From: Sphingobacterium alimentarium
GTDB taxonomy: Bacteria; Bacteroidota; Bacteroidia; Sphingobacteriales; Sphingobacteriaceae
Assembly (NCBI RefSeq): GCF_004342685.1
Contig: NZ_SMBZ01000002.1
Coordinates: 62,001 to 126,000, forward strand
Reading direction: 5' to 3'
Length of the DNA: 64,000 nucleotides
Made by a program: the position numbers and the translations under genes
Shown: positions 28,781-38,580 of the stretch, piece by piece
How the letters are laid out: each line of letters begins with the position of its first letter
Numbering within the stretch: the stretch's first letter is position 1
Notes under the pieces: model-generated
Told to the model about the DNA's origin: nothing
Database searches by the model: none
What the model saw: only the letters and a program-made list of their open reading frames with translations

Positions 28781-29917
28781 ATGAAAATTGGTATTGTTTG
28801 TTATCCTACATTTGGTGGTTCTGGCGTTGTAGCGACAGAATTGGGAAAAGGTCTAGCCTCAAAAGGACATGAAGTGCATTTCATCACTTACAACAAGCCT
28901 GCACGATTAGATTTCTTTTTAGAAAATTTATATTATCATGAAGTTTCTATTTCGCAATATCCTTTATTTGATTTTCCTCCTTATGAATCCGCGCTGGCTA
29001 GCAAGTTGGTAGACGTGGTGCGCTTTGAGGAATTGGATATCCTGCACGTACACTATGCCATTCCCCATGCATCGGCAGCCTATTTAGCCAAACAGATTTT
29101 AAAGACTTATGGCATCAATATTCCTGTTGTCACGACCTTGCACGGAACGGATATTACACTAGTAGGCAAAGACAAAACCTTTAAGCCGGTGGTTACTTTT
29201 TCAATCAATGAATCAGATGGAGTGACTACAGTATCCGAAAATCTAAAAAGTCAAACTTTAGAATTCTTTGATATTACTCGGGAAATCCAGGTAATTCCCA
29301 ACTTTATCGACTTAAATCGTTTTGTCAATAAAAATAGATTACATTTCAAAAAAGCTATTGCTCCTGATGATGAACGCATCCTGGTGCATACATCCAATTT
29401 CCGTAAGGTAAAAAACACCCAAGATGTGGTGCGTATATTCCATAAGGTATCACAGACAATCCCTAGTAAATTATTGATGGTGGGTGATGGTCCCGAACGC
29501 AGTAATGTGGAGGAATTGTCCCGTCAGTTAGGCATTTCGAATTCTGTACGTTTCTTGGGTAAGCAAGATGCTGTAGAAGAAATTCTTTCTGTTTCTGACT
29601 TGTTCTTGATGCCATCCTCATCCGAAAGTTTTGGTTTGGCAGCCTTGGAAGCGATGGCTTGTCGCGTTCCAGTCATTTCGTCGAATATAGGGGGCCTTCC
29701 GGAGCTGAATGTTCCTGGTGTGACAGGTTTCTTGAGTGACGTAGATGATATTGAAGATATGGCTAAAAATGCCATTTATATCTTAGAAGATTGCGAAAGA
29801 TTAGAAACATTCAAACAAGCGGCTTACGAGCATGCGAAGAAGTTTGAAATCAGCCAAATTTTGCCTCAATATGAAGAGTATTATCAACGCACGATTGATA
29901 ACAGCAAAAAATTGTAA
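28781..29917 (+). CDS. bshA: N-acetyl-alpha-D-glucosaminyl L-malate synthase BshA
   Basis: First enzyme of bacillithiol synthesis, a GT4-fold glycosyltransferase that joins UDP-GlcNAc to L-malate. It is 378 aa, the expected length. The N-terminal GIVCYPTFGGSGVVATELG and TLHGTDITLVG are BshA signatures, and the C-terminal E-x7-E nucleotide-binding region appears as PSSSESFGLAALEAMAC. bshB and bshC are not in this window. Monocistronic, with its own promoter. Confidence 0.95.
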   Translation: MKIGIVCYPTFGGSGVVATELGKGLASKGHEVHFITYNKPARLDFFLENLYYHEVSISQYPLFDFPPYESALASKLVDVVRFEELDILHVHYAIPHASAAYLAKQILKTYGINIPVVTTLHGTDITLVGKDKTFKPVVTFSINESDGVTTVSENLKSQTLEFFDITREIQVIPNFIDLNRFVNKNRLHFKKAIAPDDERILVHTSNFRKVKNTQDVVRIFHKVSQTIPSKLLMVGDGPERSNVEELSRQLGISNSVRFLGKQDAVEEILSVSDLFLMPSSSESFGLAALEAMACRVPVISSNIGGLPELNVPGVTGFLSDVDDIEDMAKNAIYILEDCERLETFKQAAYEHAKKFEISQILPQYEEYYQRTIDNSKKL

Positions 29918-30031
29918 CTCATGTATGTTGATTAAGTTTGCAACGGCGCTGCATAAATTTAAACATACACATAGATAGCAGGAAAAAAATTATATCTTTG
30001 TCTTTTGGAAATCTTCCAAAGAAATAACTAT

Positions 30032-30736
30032 ATGAAATATAAACGTATCCTACTCAAACTTAGCGGAGAAGCCCTAATGGGTGAGCAAAATTATGGTATT
30101 GACATCAACCGTGTGGCTCAGTACGCTAACGACATCAAAGAAATTCATTCTCAAGGTTTAGAAATTGCAATCGTCATCGGTGGTGGAAATATCTACCGCG
30201 GACTAAGTGCAGAAAAAGCGGGAATGGATCGCGTGCAAGCGGATTATATGGGCATGTTGGCCACAGTAATTAACAGTATGGCTTTGCAAGATGCGTTAGA
30301 AAAAGTAGGATTGAAAACTCGATTACTTACAGCCATCAAAATGGAACAAATCTGCGAACCGTTTATTCGCCGTAGAGCTGTTAGACATTTGGAAAAAGGT
30401 AGAATAGTAATCTTCGGAGCTGGTACGGGTAACCCTTACTTTACGACAGATACTGCAGCTTCACTTCGTGCCATCGAGATTAATGCAGATGCAGTGCTGA
30501 AAGGAACGCGTGTAGATGGTATTTATACTGCCGATCCGGAAAAAGATCCTACAGCTACGAAATACGAACATATTTCATTCAACGAAGTATACCAAAAAGG
30601 TCTCAATGTCATGGACATGACTGCCTTCACTTTGTGTCAAGAAAATAATCTTCCAATCATTGTTTTCGATATGAACAAACCTGGTAATTTGAAAAAATTG
30701 GCCGATGGTGAGCACATTGGTACAGTGGTAAGTTAA
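30032..30736 (+). CDS. pyrH: Uridylate kinase
   Basis: UMP kinase of pyrimidine nucleotide synthesis, 234 aa from ATG 30032 ([17 protein letters not shown]). A TTG at 30005 in the same frame is rejected because a TATCTTTG box at 29993-30000 would place the transcript start after it. Typical segments are [27 protein letters not shown] and [16 protein letters not shown]. frr follows after 18 nt, the widely conserved pyrH-frr pair. Confidence 0.97.
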   Translation: MKYKRILLKLSGEALMGEQNYGIDINRVAQYANDIKEIHSQGLEIAIVIGGGNIYRGLSAEKAGMDRVQADYMGMLATVINSMALQDALEKVGLKTRLLTAIKMEQICEPFIRRRAVRHLEKGRIVIFGAGTGNPYFTTDTAASLRAIEINADAVLKGTRVDGIYTADPEKDPTATKYEHISFNEVYQKGLNVMDMTAFTLCQENNLPIIVFDMNKPGNLKKLADGEHIGTVVS

Positions 30737-30754
30737 GCATAAAACATTAAACAT

Positions 30755-31318
30755 ATGAACGAACTGATTTCTATAGAATTGGACGACTGCAAAGAAAAAA
30801 TGACTAAAGCAGTTGCTCATACCGAGTCAGAACTTACAAAAATCCGTGCTGGTAAAGCGTCACCTTCAATGTTAGACGGCATCCACGTGGATTATTACGG
30901 TTCTTCTACTCCACTTTCTCAAGTAGCAAATGTGAATACTACAGATGCGCGTACTATCGTGATTCAGCCTTGGGAAAAATCAATGTTAGGAACAATCGAG
31001 AAAGCGATCATTGATTCAAACATCGGATTAAATCCCCAAAATGATGGTGTCATTATTCGTTTGGCTGTTCCTCCTCTTACGGAAGAAAGAAGACGCGATT
31101 TAGTGAAAAAAGCGAAAGAAGAAACGGAAAAAGGACGTATTGCGATCCGTAACATCCGTAAAGATGCAAATGAGTCCATCAAAAAATTGAAAAATGATGG
31201 TGCTTCAGAAGATGAGATCAAAGTAGGTGAAGCAGAAGTACAAAAATTGACTGACGCGTACATCGCTAAAGTAGATCAGCTAGCAGAATTGAAAGAGAAA
31301 GATATTATGACAGTATAA
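30755..31318 (+). CDS. frr: Ribosome recycling factor
   Basis: Splits post-termination ribosomes together with EF-G. 187 aa. The three-helix bundle carries the conserved KIRAGKASPSMLDGIHVDYYG and PPLTEERRRDLVKKAKEE. It is co-transcribed with pyrH and followed by a strong terminator. Confidence 0.98.
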   Translation: MNELISIELDDCKEKMTKAVAHTESELTKIRAGKASPSMLDGIHVDYYGSSTPLSQVANVNTTDARTIVIQPWEKSMLGTIEKAIIDSNIGLNPQNDGVIIRLAVPPLTEERRRDLVKKAKEETEKGRIAIRNIRKDANESIKKLKNDGASEDEIKVGEAEVQKLTDAYIAKVDQLAELKEKDIMTV

Positions 31319-31344
31319 AAGCAGCTGATTGCGCTATAAAAAAT

Positions 31345-31375
31345 AAAAAAGGATTCTTGACAAGAATCCTTTTTA
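31345..31375 (+). terminator. pyrH-frr terminator
   Basis: 13-14 bp stem (AAAAAAGGATTCTT with its complement), a 3-nt loop GAC and a T tract. Confidence 0.85.
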
Positions 31376-31454
31376 TATTTTTGAACAATATGTATATTTA
31401 ATCAAGGATCTGACGAATAGAAAGGTTCGGCTCAATAAATCCAAGACTTATATT

Positions 31455-32441
31455 ATGCAAAACTCAAGAAGAAAATTTTTAAAACAGGTTGGAATTGGCG
31501 CTCTTAGTGCTTATGTAGGCTCATCATTGCTTTCCGCTTGTGATTCAGGCACTAAAGTCGCATCTGCTACAGGCCCAATCAAAAATATTGGTTTGCAAAT
31601 ATTTTCGCTTCGCGATCTGCTTTTCCAGGATCCTAAATTGACCTTAGAAACGGTAAGCAAAATCGGATATTCTCATATTGAAACCTTTGGCGTAGATGTA
31701 GCCAACAATGCATTTTGGGGTATAAAAGTTCCCGATCTCAAAAAATTACTCGCAGACAATGGGCTATCGACTCATAGCGGGCACTACGATATGAGTAAAT
31801 ATCTGGATAGAAATAGTACAGAAAAAGAAAGCATCGAAAAGTATATAGAGGTAGCGCAAGCATTGGGTCAAAAGTACGTAATAGCCCCAGTGAATCCTAT
31901 GCATGATTTGAATAACCTAAAGGTTGAAGATTATCAATATGCTGCGGAGCAATTAAATAAAGCCGGCGAATTGGCCAAACAAGCGGGTATCAAAATCGGT
32001 TATCACAATCATTTTTGGGAATTCAGACAATTTGCCAATAATACGCGTGGATTAGATATTATGTTGGCTTTCACGGAGAAAGATTTAGTAGCTTTCGAAA
32101 TGGATTTATTTTGGATAGAAAAAGCAGGACTTAATCCCCTAACCTATATCGAGAAATATCCGGGAAGATTTGAAATGTGGCATGTCAAAGACATGGACAA
32201 GCAGTTTACGAAAACAGTAATAGGTGAGCAATACGATCAAGCACCATTAGATTCCATCTTCAAAGAGGTAAAATATACGGAAGTAGGGACTGGCGCTATA
32301 GATTTTGCAAACATTATACAAGCAGCCGAAAAATCAGGACTTGTACACGCTTTTGTGGAGCAGGACGATATTTACCTGCCTAATAAATTTGAAAGCGTAA
32401 AGAAAAGCTACGAATACGTACAGAAATACTTAGCAAAATAG
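31455..32441 (+). CDS. Tat-exported lipoprotein, sugar phosphate isomerase/epimerase family
   Basis: 328 aa with an AP-endonuclease-2-type TIM barrel. The N-terminus is a twin-arginine signal (SRRKFLKQVGIGAL) followed by a lipobox with Cys at residue 29 (LLSAC). Candidate metal ligands are in THSGHYDMS, IGYHNHFWEF, FEMDLFWIEKAG and MWHVKDMD. This group includes many exported sugar isomerases or epimerases of Bacteroidota with unknown substrate; no sugar operon is adjacent. It is convergent with purE across a shared terminator. Confidence 0.82.
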   Translation: MQNSRRKFLKQVGIGALSAYVGSSLLSACDSGTKVASATGPIKNIGLQIFSLRDLLFQDPKLTLETVSKIGYSHIETFGVDVANNAFWGIKVPDLKKLLADNGLSTHSGHYDMSKYLDRNSTEKESIEKYIEVAQALGQKYVIAPVNPMHDLNNLKVEDYQYAAEQLNKAGELAKQAGIKIGYHNHFWEFRQFANNTRGLDIMLAFTEKDLVAFEMDLFWIEKAGLNPLTYIEKYPGRFEMWHVKDMDKQFTKTVIGEQYDQAPLDSIFKEVKYTEVGTGAIDFANIIQAAEKSGLVHAFVEQDDIYLPNKFESVKKSYEYVQKYLAK

Positions 32442-32485
32442 AAAAAGGGACCTTAGTGGGGCAGTGCATAGCGGTCCCTTTTTCT
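32440..32485. terminator. Bidirectional terminator between isomerase-family gene and purE
   Basis: 13-bp perfect arms (AGAAAAAGGGACC at 32440-32452 and complement at 32473-32485) with A and T flanks suited to termination from both sides. Confidence 0.85.
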
Positions 32486-32487
32486 AT

Positions 32488-32994
32488 TTAGAATTTCATA
32501 TTTTCTACTTCTGTCGCGGTCTCCTCCACCTTTTCTTTTAACCCTTTTTTGAAAGTCAAAAGATTGGCAGCGATTTGCTCATCAAAGGTTCCAATAATCT
32601 GAGCAGCCAATATGCCGGCATTCTTTGCGGCATTCAGAGCTACTGTTGCTACAGGAATGCCATTAGGCATTTGCAGTATAGACAATATCGAATCCCATCC
32701 GTCTATAGAATTGGAAGACCTCACTGGAACACCTATAACAGGCAAATGGGTGATTGATGCCACCATACCTGGTAAATGCGCAGCACCACCAGCACCAGCG
32801 ATAATCACTTTCAGACCACGCTCGGCAGCTTGCTCTGCATACTCAAACATACGGTGAGGTGTACGGTGAGCAGAAACGATAGTCACTTCGAATGCTACAC
32901 CTAATTCTTTTAATACATCTACAGCATCCTGCATTACTGGAAGGTCGGATTTGCTTCCCATTATAATGCCGACTTGTACACTTTGTGAACTCAT
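32488..32994 (-). CDS. purE: N5-carboxyaminoimidazole ribonucleotide mutase
   Basis: Purine synthesis enzyme that converts N5-CAIR to CAIR. 168 aa. The signature [20 protein letters not shown] and the catalytic His region [13 protein letters not shown] are intact, as is [14 protein letters not shown]. purK lies 6 nt upstream, so both steps of the two-enzyme route are co-transcribed, here behind nuoA-nuoB. Confidence 0.98.
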   Translation of the reverse strand: MSSQSVQVGIIMGSKSDLPVMQDAVDVLKELGVAFEVTIVSAHRTPHRMFEYAEQAAERGLKVIIAGAGGAAHLPGMVASITHLPVIGVPVRSSNSIDGWDSILSILQMPNGIPVATVALNAAKNAGILAAQIIGTFDEQIAANLLTFKKGLKEKVEETATEVENMKF

Positions 32995-33000
32995 AAACTT

Positions 33001-34143
33001 CTATGCAATAACTTTTAAAATTTCTTGAACCTTACGGGCATTGCTGATAGCTAGCTCCCTTTCAGGATTAACGATGCATACGTGTCCCATCTTACGGAAC
33101 GGCTTCGTATACTTCTTACCATATAGATGTATATACACACCATCAATAGCTAACGCCTCCTCTACTCCTTGGTATTTTGCTAATCCTTCATATCCATCCT
33201 CACCCAACAAATTGATCATCACGGCATTCGAAATGGCACTGGTATCACCTAATGGTAGATTGAAGATAGCACGTAGATGTTGCGCAAACTGAGAAGTGAT
33301 ATTTCCTTCTATTGTCTGGTGTCCCGAATTGTGCGGTCTTGGAGCCAATTCGTTAACTAGAATTTCGCCCGATTTTGTTAAAAACATTTCCACAGCCAAC
33401 AGACCTACTATCTGTAGATCATTCGCAATTTTCTTAGCCAATTCTTCGGCTTGCTGTTGGATTTCAAAACTGTAGGTGGATGGAGAAATTAAAAACTCCA
33501 CGAGATTAGCTTGCGGATTGAATTCCATTTCCACCATAGGAAACGTTTTGATATCACCACGGTCATTTCTCGCCACGATAACAGCTATTTCCTTTTCAAA
33601 ATCTACTATTTCTTCTATGATCGACGGCTCTGTAAAGGCATTTGGTAGATCATCTTCTGTACGAATCATCTTTACGCCCTTGCCGTCGTACCCATCCTTG
33701 CGCAGTTTTTGCACATACGGAATAAGCAGATTAGCGGTTTTCAAGGACTCCGCATTCGAAATAAATTGAAATGCCGAGGTAGGAATATCATTTTGCTTAA
33801 AGAATTGCTTTTGTAAACCTTTGTCTTGAATAAGACGGATTACACGAGATTGTGGATATACGATCACACCCTCTTCTTCCAAAGCTTCCAAAGCTTCTAC
33901 ATTTACTTTCTCGATTTCGATCGTGATCATATCCAGGTTTTTACCAAAGTTATAAACCGTATCATAATCACTCAATGAGCCACATTCAAAGTGATTACAT
34001 AGTTTGCGACACGGTGCATTTTTGTCCGGATCTAGTATATGTACATTCACATTGAAATTGATAGCTTCTTGGATCAGCATACGCCCGAGCTGGCCGCCAC
34101 CAAGAATCCCTAATTGTAACTCACCATAAAAATCTTTTGCCAT
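33001..34143 (-). CDS. purK: N5-carboxyaminoimidazole ribonucleotide synthase
   Basis: ATP-grasp enzyme that carboxylates AIR to N5-CAIR with bicarbonate. 380 aa. N-terminal LGILGGGQLGRMLIQEAI is the family mark. The ATP-grasp region includes KLRKDGYDGKGVKMI and the metal-binding VNELAPRPHNSGHQTIEG. It is followed by purE and preceded by nuoB with only a 15-nt gap, an uncommon coupling of purine and respiratory genes. Confidence 0.98.
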   Translation of the reverse strand: MAKDFYGELQLGILGGGQLGRMLIQEAINFNVNVHILDPDKNAPCRKLCNHFECGSLSDYDTVYNFGKNLDMITIEIEKVNVEALEALEEEGVIVYPQSRVIRLIQDKGLQKQFFKQNDIPTSAFQFISNAESLKTANLLIPYVQKLRKDGYDGKGVKMIRTEDDLPNAFTEPSIIEEIVDFEKEIAVIVARNDRGDIKTFPMVEMEFNPQANLVEFLISPSTYSFEIQQQAEELAKKIANDLQIVGLLAVEMFLTKSGEILVNELAPRPHNSGHQTIEGNITSQFAQHLRAIFNLPLGDTSAISNAVMINLLGEDGYEGLAKYQGVEEALAIDGVYIHLYGKKYTKPFRKMGHVCIVNPERELAISNARKVQEILKVIA

Positions 34144-34158
34144 ATTTATATCTAACTA

Positions 34159-34665
34159 TTAAACAGTTTCCTCAAAATACTTATCGTGAAGAATTTGTTC
34201 ATTTTCTATTTTCTTTTGTAATTCTAAAAAAGCGCCAATGAGTGCTTCAGGTCGCGGTGGGCAACCTTGCACATACACATCCACTGGAATAATTTTATCT
34301 ACCCCCTTTACCACATGATAGCCGTGTTGCCAATAAGGTCCTCCACAATTCGAACAGGACCCCATGGAAATCACATAACGTGGCTCCGGCATTTGTTCGT
34401 AAAGTCTTCTGATGCGATCTGCCATTTTGAAGGTCACTGTACCCGCAATAATCATTACATCGGATTGACGAGGCGAAGGACGGGGGAACACCCCAAATCG
34501 GTCCAGGTCGTAGGTAGATGCCATCGCGCCCATCATCTCAATGGCACAGCAGGCAATACCAAAACTCATAGGCCATAAGGATGATAATCTAGCCCAATTC
34601 AACAGGTCGTCAATCTTAGCGATTACGACCCCATCTGATTTAAGTTGTTGCTCTAGATTTGTCAT
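34159..34665 (-). CDS. nuoB: NADH-quinone oxidoreductase subunit B
   Basis: Carries iron-sulfur cluster N2, the last electron carrier before quinone in Complex I. 168 aa. The N2 ligands are all present: tandem Cys at 39-40 ([12 protein letters not shown]), Cys104 ([10 protein letters not shown]) and Cys134 ([10 protein letters not shown]). It overlaps nuoA by 4 nt. nuoC, which normally comes next, is absent; purK follows instead. Confidence 0.97.
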   Translation of the reverse strand: MTNLEQQLKSDGVVIAKIDDLLNWARLSSLWPMSFGIACCAIEMMGAMASTYDLDRFGVFPRPSPRQSDVMIIAGTVTFKMADRIRRLYEQMPEPRYVISMGSCSNCGGPYWQHGYHVVKGVDKIIPVDVYVQGCPPRPEALIGAFLELQKKIENEQILHDKYFEETV

Positions 34666-35252
34666 ACGTTCGGTTTTTTGAATCGCGGCTTAAAGCCTAT
34701 TGAAGTTGTGGAGCCAGGAGATACTTTCTTTTCCTCATCATCTACTAAGGAGGATGCTCTATAATCCTTTACAGCATATTCTTTAGCATTCAATGACTGG
34801 TAAGCATCCGAAGGAATCCCAATCTGAACAGAAGGTATTGTATGTTTGGGTTTAATCCAGTTCAAATCTCCTCTCACCCATACGTACACCAGCCCCAACA
34901 CCAAAATAGATAAGAAAACACCCATCTCTACTAAGGTAAACCATCCCCATCTCGCATCCGCAGCAATCAATTCCGACTGACCAAAGACTGTAGCCCATGG
35001 AAAGACAAAAATAAGTTCTACATCGAATAACAAGAATACCAATGCAATAACATAAAATCGGGGATTGAACTGCACCCACGCACTTCCTGTGGTTTCTTCA
35101 CCACATTCGTAAGTACTCAGTTTGATGGGATTAGGTTTGTTGGGCGCAAGGACTTTAGCCAACAACATCGTCACACTAACCAATAGGACTCCTATAATTC
35201 CTATAAGGAGAATATTTCCATATGCAGACAGCTGTGTGGGGTGATCGTCCAT
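34662..35252 (-). CDS. nuoA: NADH-quinone oxidoreductase subunit A, with C-terminal extension
   Basis: Membrane subunit of Complex I near the quinone channel. 196 aa with three transmembrane helices. The conserved loop [16 protein letters not shown] and the acidic helix [14 protein letters not shown] are intact. NuoA is usually about 115-150 aa; here roughly 60 extra polar residues follow the third helix, ending in [11 protein letters not shown]. The start is ATG 35252. It overlaps nuoB by 4 nt and heads a nuoA-nuoB-purK-purE unit. Confidence 0.95.
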   Translation of the reverse strand: MDDHPTQLSAYGNILLIGIIGVLLVSVTMLLAKVLAPNKPNPIKLSTYECGEETTGSAWVQFNPRFYVIALVFLLFDVELIFVFPWATVFGQSELIAADARWGWFTLVEMGVFLSILVLGLVYVWVRGDLNWIKPKHTIPSVQIGIPSDAYQSLNAKEYAVKDYRASSLVDDEEKKVSPGSTTSIGFKPRFKKPNV

Positions 35253-35316
35253 AGTGCAAAATTAAGAATTAATTCTTTCCTTATAAAATTAAGCAACAAA
35301 AATCATTTTTAAAACA

Positions 35317-35344
35317 AATCCAAGCCGTTTTAGGGGCTTGGATT
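35317..35344 (-). terminator. ffh terminator
   Basis: 10-bp stem AATCCAAGCC with its complement (35335-35344), an 8-nt loop, followed on the minus strand by TGTTTT. Confidence 0.8.
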
Positions 35345-35370
35345 CTATATTTACATTTCTATTATATCTA

Positions 35371-36714
35371 CTAAAATGGCTTACCAGGCATCTTTGGCAT
35401 ATTGCGCATCATCTTGGCTGCCATCGCAGGATTAGACATCTGCTTCATCACCTTACGCATATCCATGAACTGCTTGATCAGTTTATTCACCTCATCAATA
35501 TTTGTTCCCGATCCTTTGGCAATACGATTACGGCGACGTTGATCGATCACATCTGGATTTTCTCTTTCGAATGGTGTCATCGAATCAATAATTGCTTCAA
35601 TAGGTTTGAAAGCATCATCTTCGATTTCAATATCCTTCAACGCTTTACCTGCTCCTGGAATCATTCCGATCAAATCTTTCATGTTACCCATTTTCTTGAT
35701 TTGCTGAATTTGAGAACGGAAATCGTTGAAGTCAAATTTGTTCTTGCGAATTTTCTTTTGAAGCTCTGCAGCTTGCTTCTCGTCAAATTGCTGTTGTGCA
35801 CGCTCTACCAAGGAAACCACGTCACCCATACCCAATATACGGGATGCCATACGATCTGGATAGAACACATCCAATGCTTCCATCTTCTCCCCTGTTCCTA
35901 TGAATTTGATAGGCTTGTTTACAACAGATTTGATCGATAAGGCAGCACCACCACGAGTATCACCATCCAACTTGGTCAATACCACACCTGTGAAATCCAA
36001 ACGATCGTTGAATGTTTTGGCAGTATTCACCGCATCTTGACCCGTCATAGAATCCACCACGAAGAGAATCTCTTGAGGTTGAGTTGCTTCTTTGACAGCT
36101 GTGATCTCATTCATTAATGCCTCATCGATAGCTAGACGACCCGCCGTATCGATGATGATAACATTGTTACCATTTCTTTTACCTTCTTCTACACCCGCTC
36201 TAGCAATCGCTATTGGATCTGTAGAATTACGATCGGTATAGACTGGAACACCTACTTGACCTCCTAATACTTCCAATTGATCAATAGCCGCTGGACGATA
36301 CACGTCACCCGCTACCAACAAAGGTTTTTTACCTTTTTTGTCTTTTAAGAAGTTAGCTAACTTACCAGTAAATGTAGTCTTACCCGCACCATTCAATCCC
36401 GCAATAAGGATTACTGTAGGATTGCTGGATAAATCAAGATCTGTAACCGTTCCCCCCATCAATTCGGTCAACTCATCATTCATGATTTTTGTCAACAATT
36501 GACCTGGCGAGATACTTGTCAATACATTTTCACCTAAAGCTTTTTGTTTTACATCATCTGTAAAGCTTTTGGCTGTTTTATAATTCACATCGGCGTCTAA
36601 TAATGCCTTGCGAATCTCTTTCATCGTCTCAGCGACGTTGATTTCCGTAATATTTCCTTGTCCCTTTAATACCTTAAAGGCTCTATCTAATTTATCTTGA
36701 AGATTTGAAAACAT
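35371..36714 (-). CDS. ffh: Signal recognition particle protein Ffh (SRP54)
   Basis: GTPase of the signal recognition particle that targets membrane proteins co-translationally. 447 aa. The N domain is followed by the G domain with G1 loop GLNGAGKTTFTGKL (about residue 107) and DTAGRLAID (about 188). The Met-rich M domain binds signal peptides and 4.5S RNA and ends in KMMRNMPKMPGKPF. Transcribed alone, with its own terminator. Confidence 0.98.
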   Translation of the reverse strand: MFSNLQDKLDRAFKVLKGQGNITEINVAETMKEIRKALLDADVNYKTAKSFTDDVKQKALGENVLTSISPGQLLTKIMNDELTELMGGTVTDLDLSSNPTVILIAGLNGAGKTTFTGKLANFLKDKKGKKPLLVAGDVYRPAAIDQLEVLGGQVGVPVYTDRNSTDPIAIARAGVEEGKRNGNNVIIIDTAGRLAIDEALMNEITAVKEATQPQEILFVVDSMTGQDAVNTAKTFNDRLDFTGVVLTKLDGDTRGGAALSIKSVVNKPIKFIGTGEKMEALDVFYPDRMASRILGMGDVVSLVERAQQQFDEKQAAELQKKIRKNKFDFNDFRSQIQQIKKMGNMKDLIGMIPGAGKALKDIEIEDDAFKPIEAIIDSMTPFERENPDVIDQRRRNRIAKGSGTNIDEVNKLIKQFMDMRKVMKQMSNPAMAAKMMRNMPKMPGKPF

Positions 36715-36801
36715 AGTTAATCTTTTGAAATTCTTATGTTAAGCTACAAAGCTACGAAATTGCCACGAAAGGATATTCATCCAAAATGCAATAACACCAA
36801 A

Positions 36802-36827
36802 AAAAGGGGACAATAATATCCCCTTTT
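36802..36827 (-). terminator. Terminator of the YugP-family gene
   Basis: 9-bp stem AAAAGGGGA with its complement (36819-36827), an 8-nt loop and T residues on the minus strand. Confidence 0.75.
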
Positions 36828-36850
36828 AATTTATAAATGTTCTAATTCGA

Positions 36851-37537
36851 CTAATCTTTGCGTCCAAATAAAATACTTGCATAATATAATAATGTAACCA
36901 AAGCAGATAAAGCAGCAATTACATAGGTCATAGCAGCCCACTTTAACGCATCTTTAGCGCCATCATGCTCATAACGGCTGTGGGTGATATTCGCTGAATC
37001 TAACCACACTAAAGCACGTTTAGAAGCGTCAAACTCTACCGGTAAGGTAATGAAACTAAATACCGTGGTGACCGCTAAGGCAGCTACACCGATTTGAAGT
37101 AATAGATAGTTGTTTGACCAAATAGCCAGCATCACACCTATCATCAGTGTAAAAGATACCACCTTCGACGATACATTTACTAATGGCACCATTGCCGAAC
37201 GAAACTGCAACCACGAATAAGCTGTAGCATGTTGTATAGCGTGGCCACATTCGTGCGAAGCCACTGCTGCTGCTGCCACACTACGACCGTGATATACTTC
37301 AGGGCTCAGATTGACCGTGCGATCAGCTGGATTGTAATGGTCGGTTAATTGACCTTCTACCGAAATAATACGCACATCGTAAATGTTGCTATCATTTAGC
37401 ATCTTCTGTGCCACTTCGGCACCTGAGAGACCCGATGTCAGCGGCATCTCCGAATATTTCTTAAACTTATTCTTAAACCTTGATTGTACAATCATGCTGA
37501 TTATACCAATTCCAATTAGCAAAAACCAAATCGTCAT
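36851..37537 (-). CDS. YugP-family zinc metallopeptidase
   Basis: 228 aa membrane protein. An N-terminal helix (residues 2-17) is followed by a cytoplasmic or periplasmic part with the gluzincin motif HECGH at residues 95-99, then three hydrophobic helices (about 115-160 and 205-225). The family is widespread, annotated as zinc metallopeptidase, and its substrate is unknown. It is transcribed alone. The 180 nt between it and the sigma-factor gene holds no gene that I can see. Confidence 0.88.
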   Translation of the reverse strand: MTIWFLLIGIGIISMIVQSRFKNKFKKYSEMPLTSGLSGAEVAQKMLNDSNIYDVRIISVEGQLTDHYNPADRTVNLSPEVYHGRSVAAAAVASHECGHAIQHATAYSWLQFRSAMVPLVNVSSKVVSFTLMIGVMLAIWSNNYLLLQIGVAALAVTTVFSFITLPVEFDASKRALVWLDSANITHSRYEHDGAKDALKWAAMTYVIAALSALVTLLYYASILFGRKD

Positions 37538-37717
37538 ATCGTAATTTTATAGTATTTTAAAATGTTATATTAACCATCTATCAAAACCGGTTCCAAACCC
37601 AGAATCGGCCGCTGAAGTCTGTCATCTTGACAAATCCCAACTTCAAATATAATAAAATCCGCCAAATATTCCGCAAATCCGGCTTGTCAAAGGTTCAAAA
37701 ATTAAGTGAACGCATCA

Positions 37718-38308
37718 TTATTGAAATTGAAAAGAAAGATTATTTTCCTCTATCATTTTGCGCAGATTATGCAAAGCATAGCGCATACGCCCTAGAGCCG
37801 TATTGATACTGACATTCGAAATCTCCGCGATATCTTTAAAGCTCATCTCACAAAAGTGACGCATAATGAGCACCTCTTTTTGATCATCGGGAAGAAGTTG
37901 AATTAATTTTTTGAGGTCTACGTCCATCTGTGTCCGCACCATTTTACGTTCGGTATCATCATCCGCAAAATCCATGACCTCAAAGATATCGTAGCCATCA
38001 TTGTTTATCACAGTGGGGCCTCGCTTCTCCTTACGAAAGTGATCTATAACCATATTGTAGGCTATACGGATTACCCAAGGTAGGAATTTACCTTCTTCAT
38101 TGTATCCGCCAGATTTGATCGTATTAATTACCTTGATAAAAGTTTCCTGAAAAATGTCTTCGGCTACGAAATCATCTTTTACACGCATGTATATTGAAGT
38201 ATATATCTTACTCTTGTAACGATCAATCAATACACTTAAACCGTTTTCATCCCCTGAAGCATACAGATGAATGAGTTGTTCATCGGTCATGTTATTTAAA
38301 TCTTTCAT
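37718..38308 (-). CDS. RNA polymerase sigma factor, ECF type
   Basis: 196 aa with two sigma domains. Region 2 covers about residues 25-90, with FVAEDIFQETFIKVINTI for core binding and -10 recognition. Region 4 covers about 135-185, with MSFKDIAEISNVSINTALGR as the helix-turn-helix for the -35 element. No anti-sigma gene is adjacent on either side, unlike many ECF factors, so its control must be encoded elsewhere. It does not resemble the SusC/D-linked ECF type with FecR. Confidence 0.93.
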   Translation of the reverse strand: MKDLNNMTDEQLIHLYASGDENGLSVLIDRYKSKIYTSIYMRVKDDFVAEDIFQETFIKVINTIKSGGYNEEGKFLPWVIRIAYNMVIDHFRKEKRGPTVINNDGYDIFEVMDFADDDTERKMVRTQMDVDLKKLIQLLPDDQKEVLIMRHFCEMSFKDIAEISNVSINTALGRMRYALHNLRKMIEENNLSFQFQ

Positions 38309-38525
38309 AACAATTTCCTATTTAAGTTTTAAGTTGCAGCAAAAATTAAATTTAGAGTAAGCGTGTTTCGATAGGCTTTAAAATTTATGTTCTATTTTTT
38401 TAATTATTATATCTGTCCGAAGATTCAAACTTCCGGAGACCAAAGTAGATGAAAAAAAAAGTAAATTCAAACTGATTAATTATATTTTAACATTAATTCA
38501 CAATCGCACTTTTCATAAAAACACA

Positions 38526-38560
38526 AAAAAAGCTCCAAAGTTTTTCTCTGGAGCCTTAAA
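38526..38560 (-). terminator. glyA terminator
   Basis: On the minus strand AAGGCTCCAGAG pairs with TTTGGAGCTTTT across an A-rich loop and runs into seven T residues. Confidence 0.75.
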
Positions 38561-38580
38561 TTTATTTAATTACAAATGGA

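Noticed and set aside
30005-30031. TTG start for pyrH
   Set aside because: It lies at or before the expected transcription start, and the family starts at [12 protein letters not shown].
35338-35940. A 200-codon plus-strand open frame opposite ffh
   Set aside because: His/Leu/Ile-rich antisense of a conserved SRP54 gene; no family resemblance.
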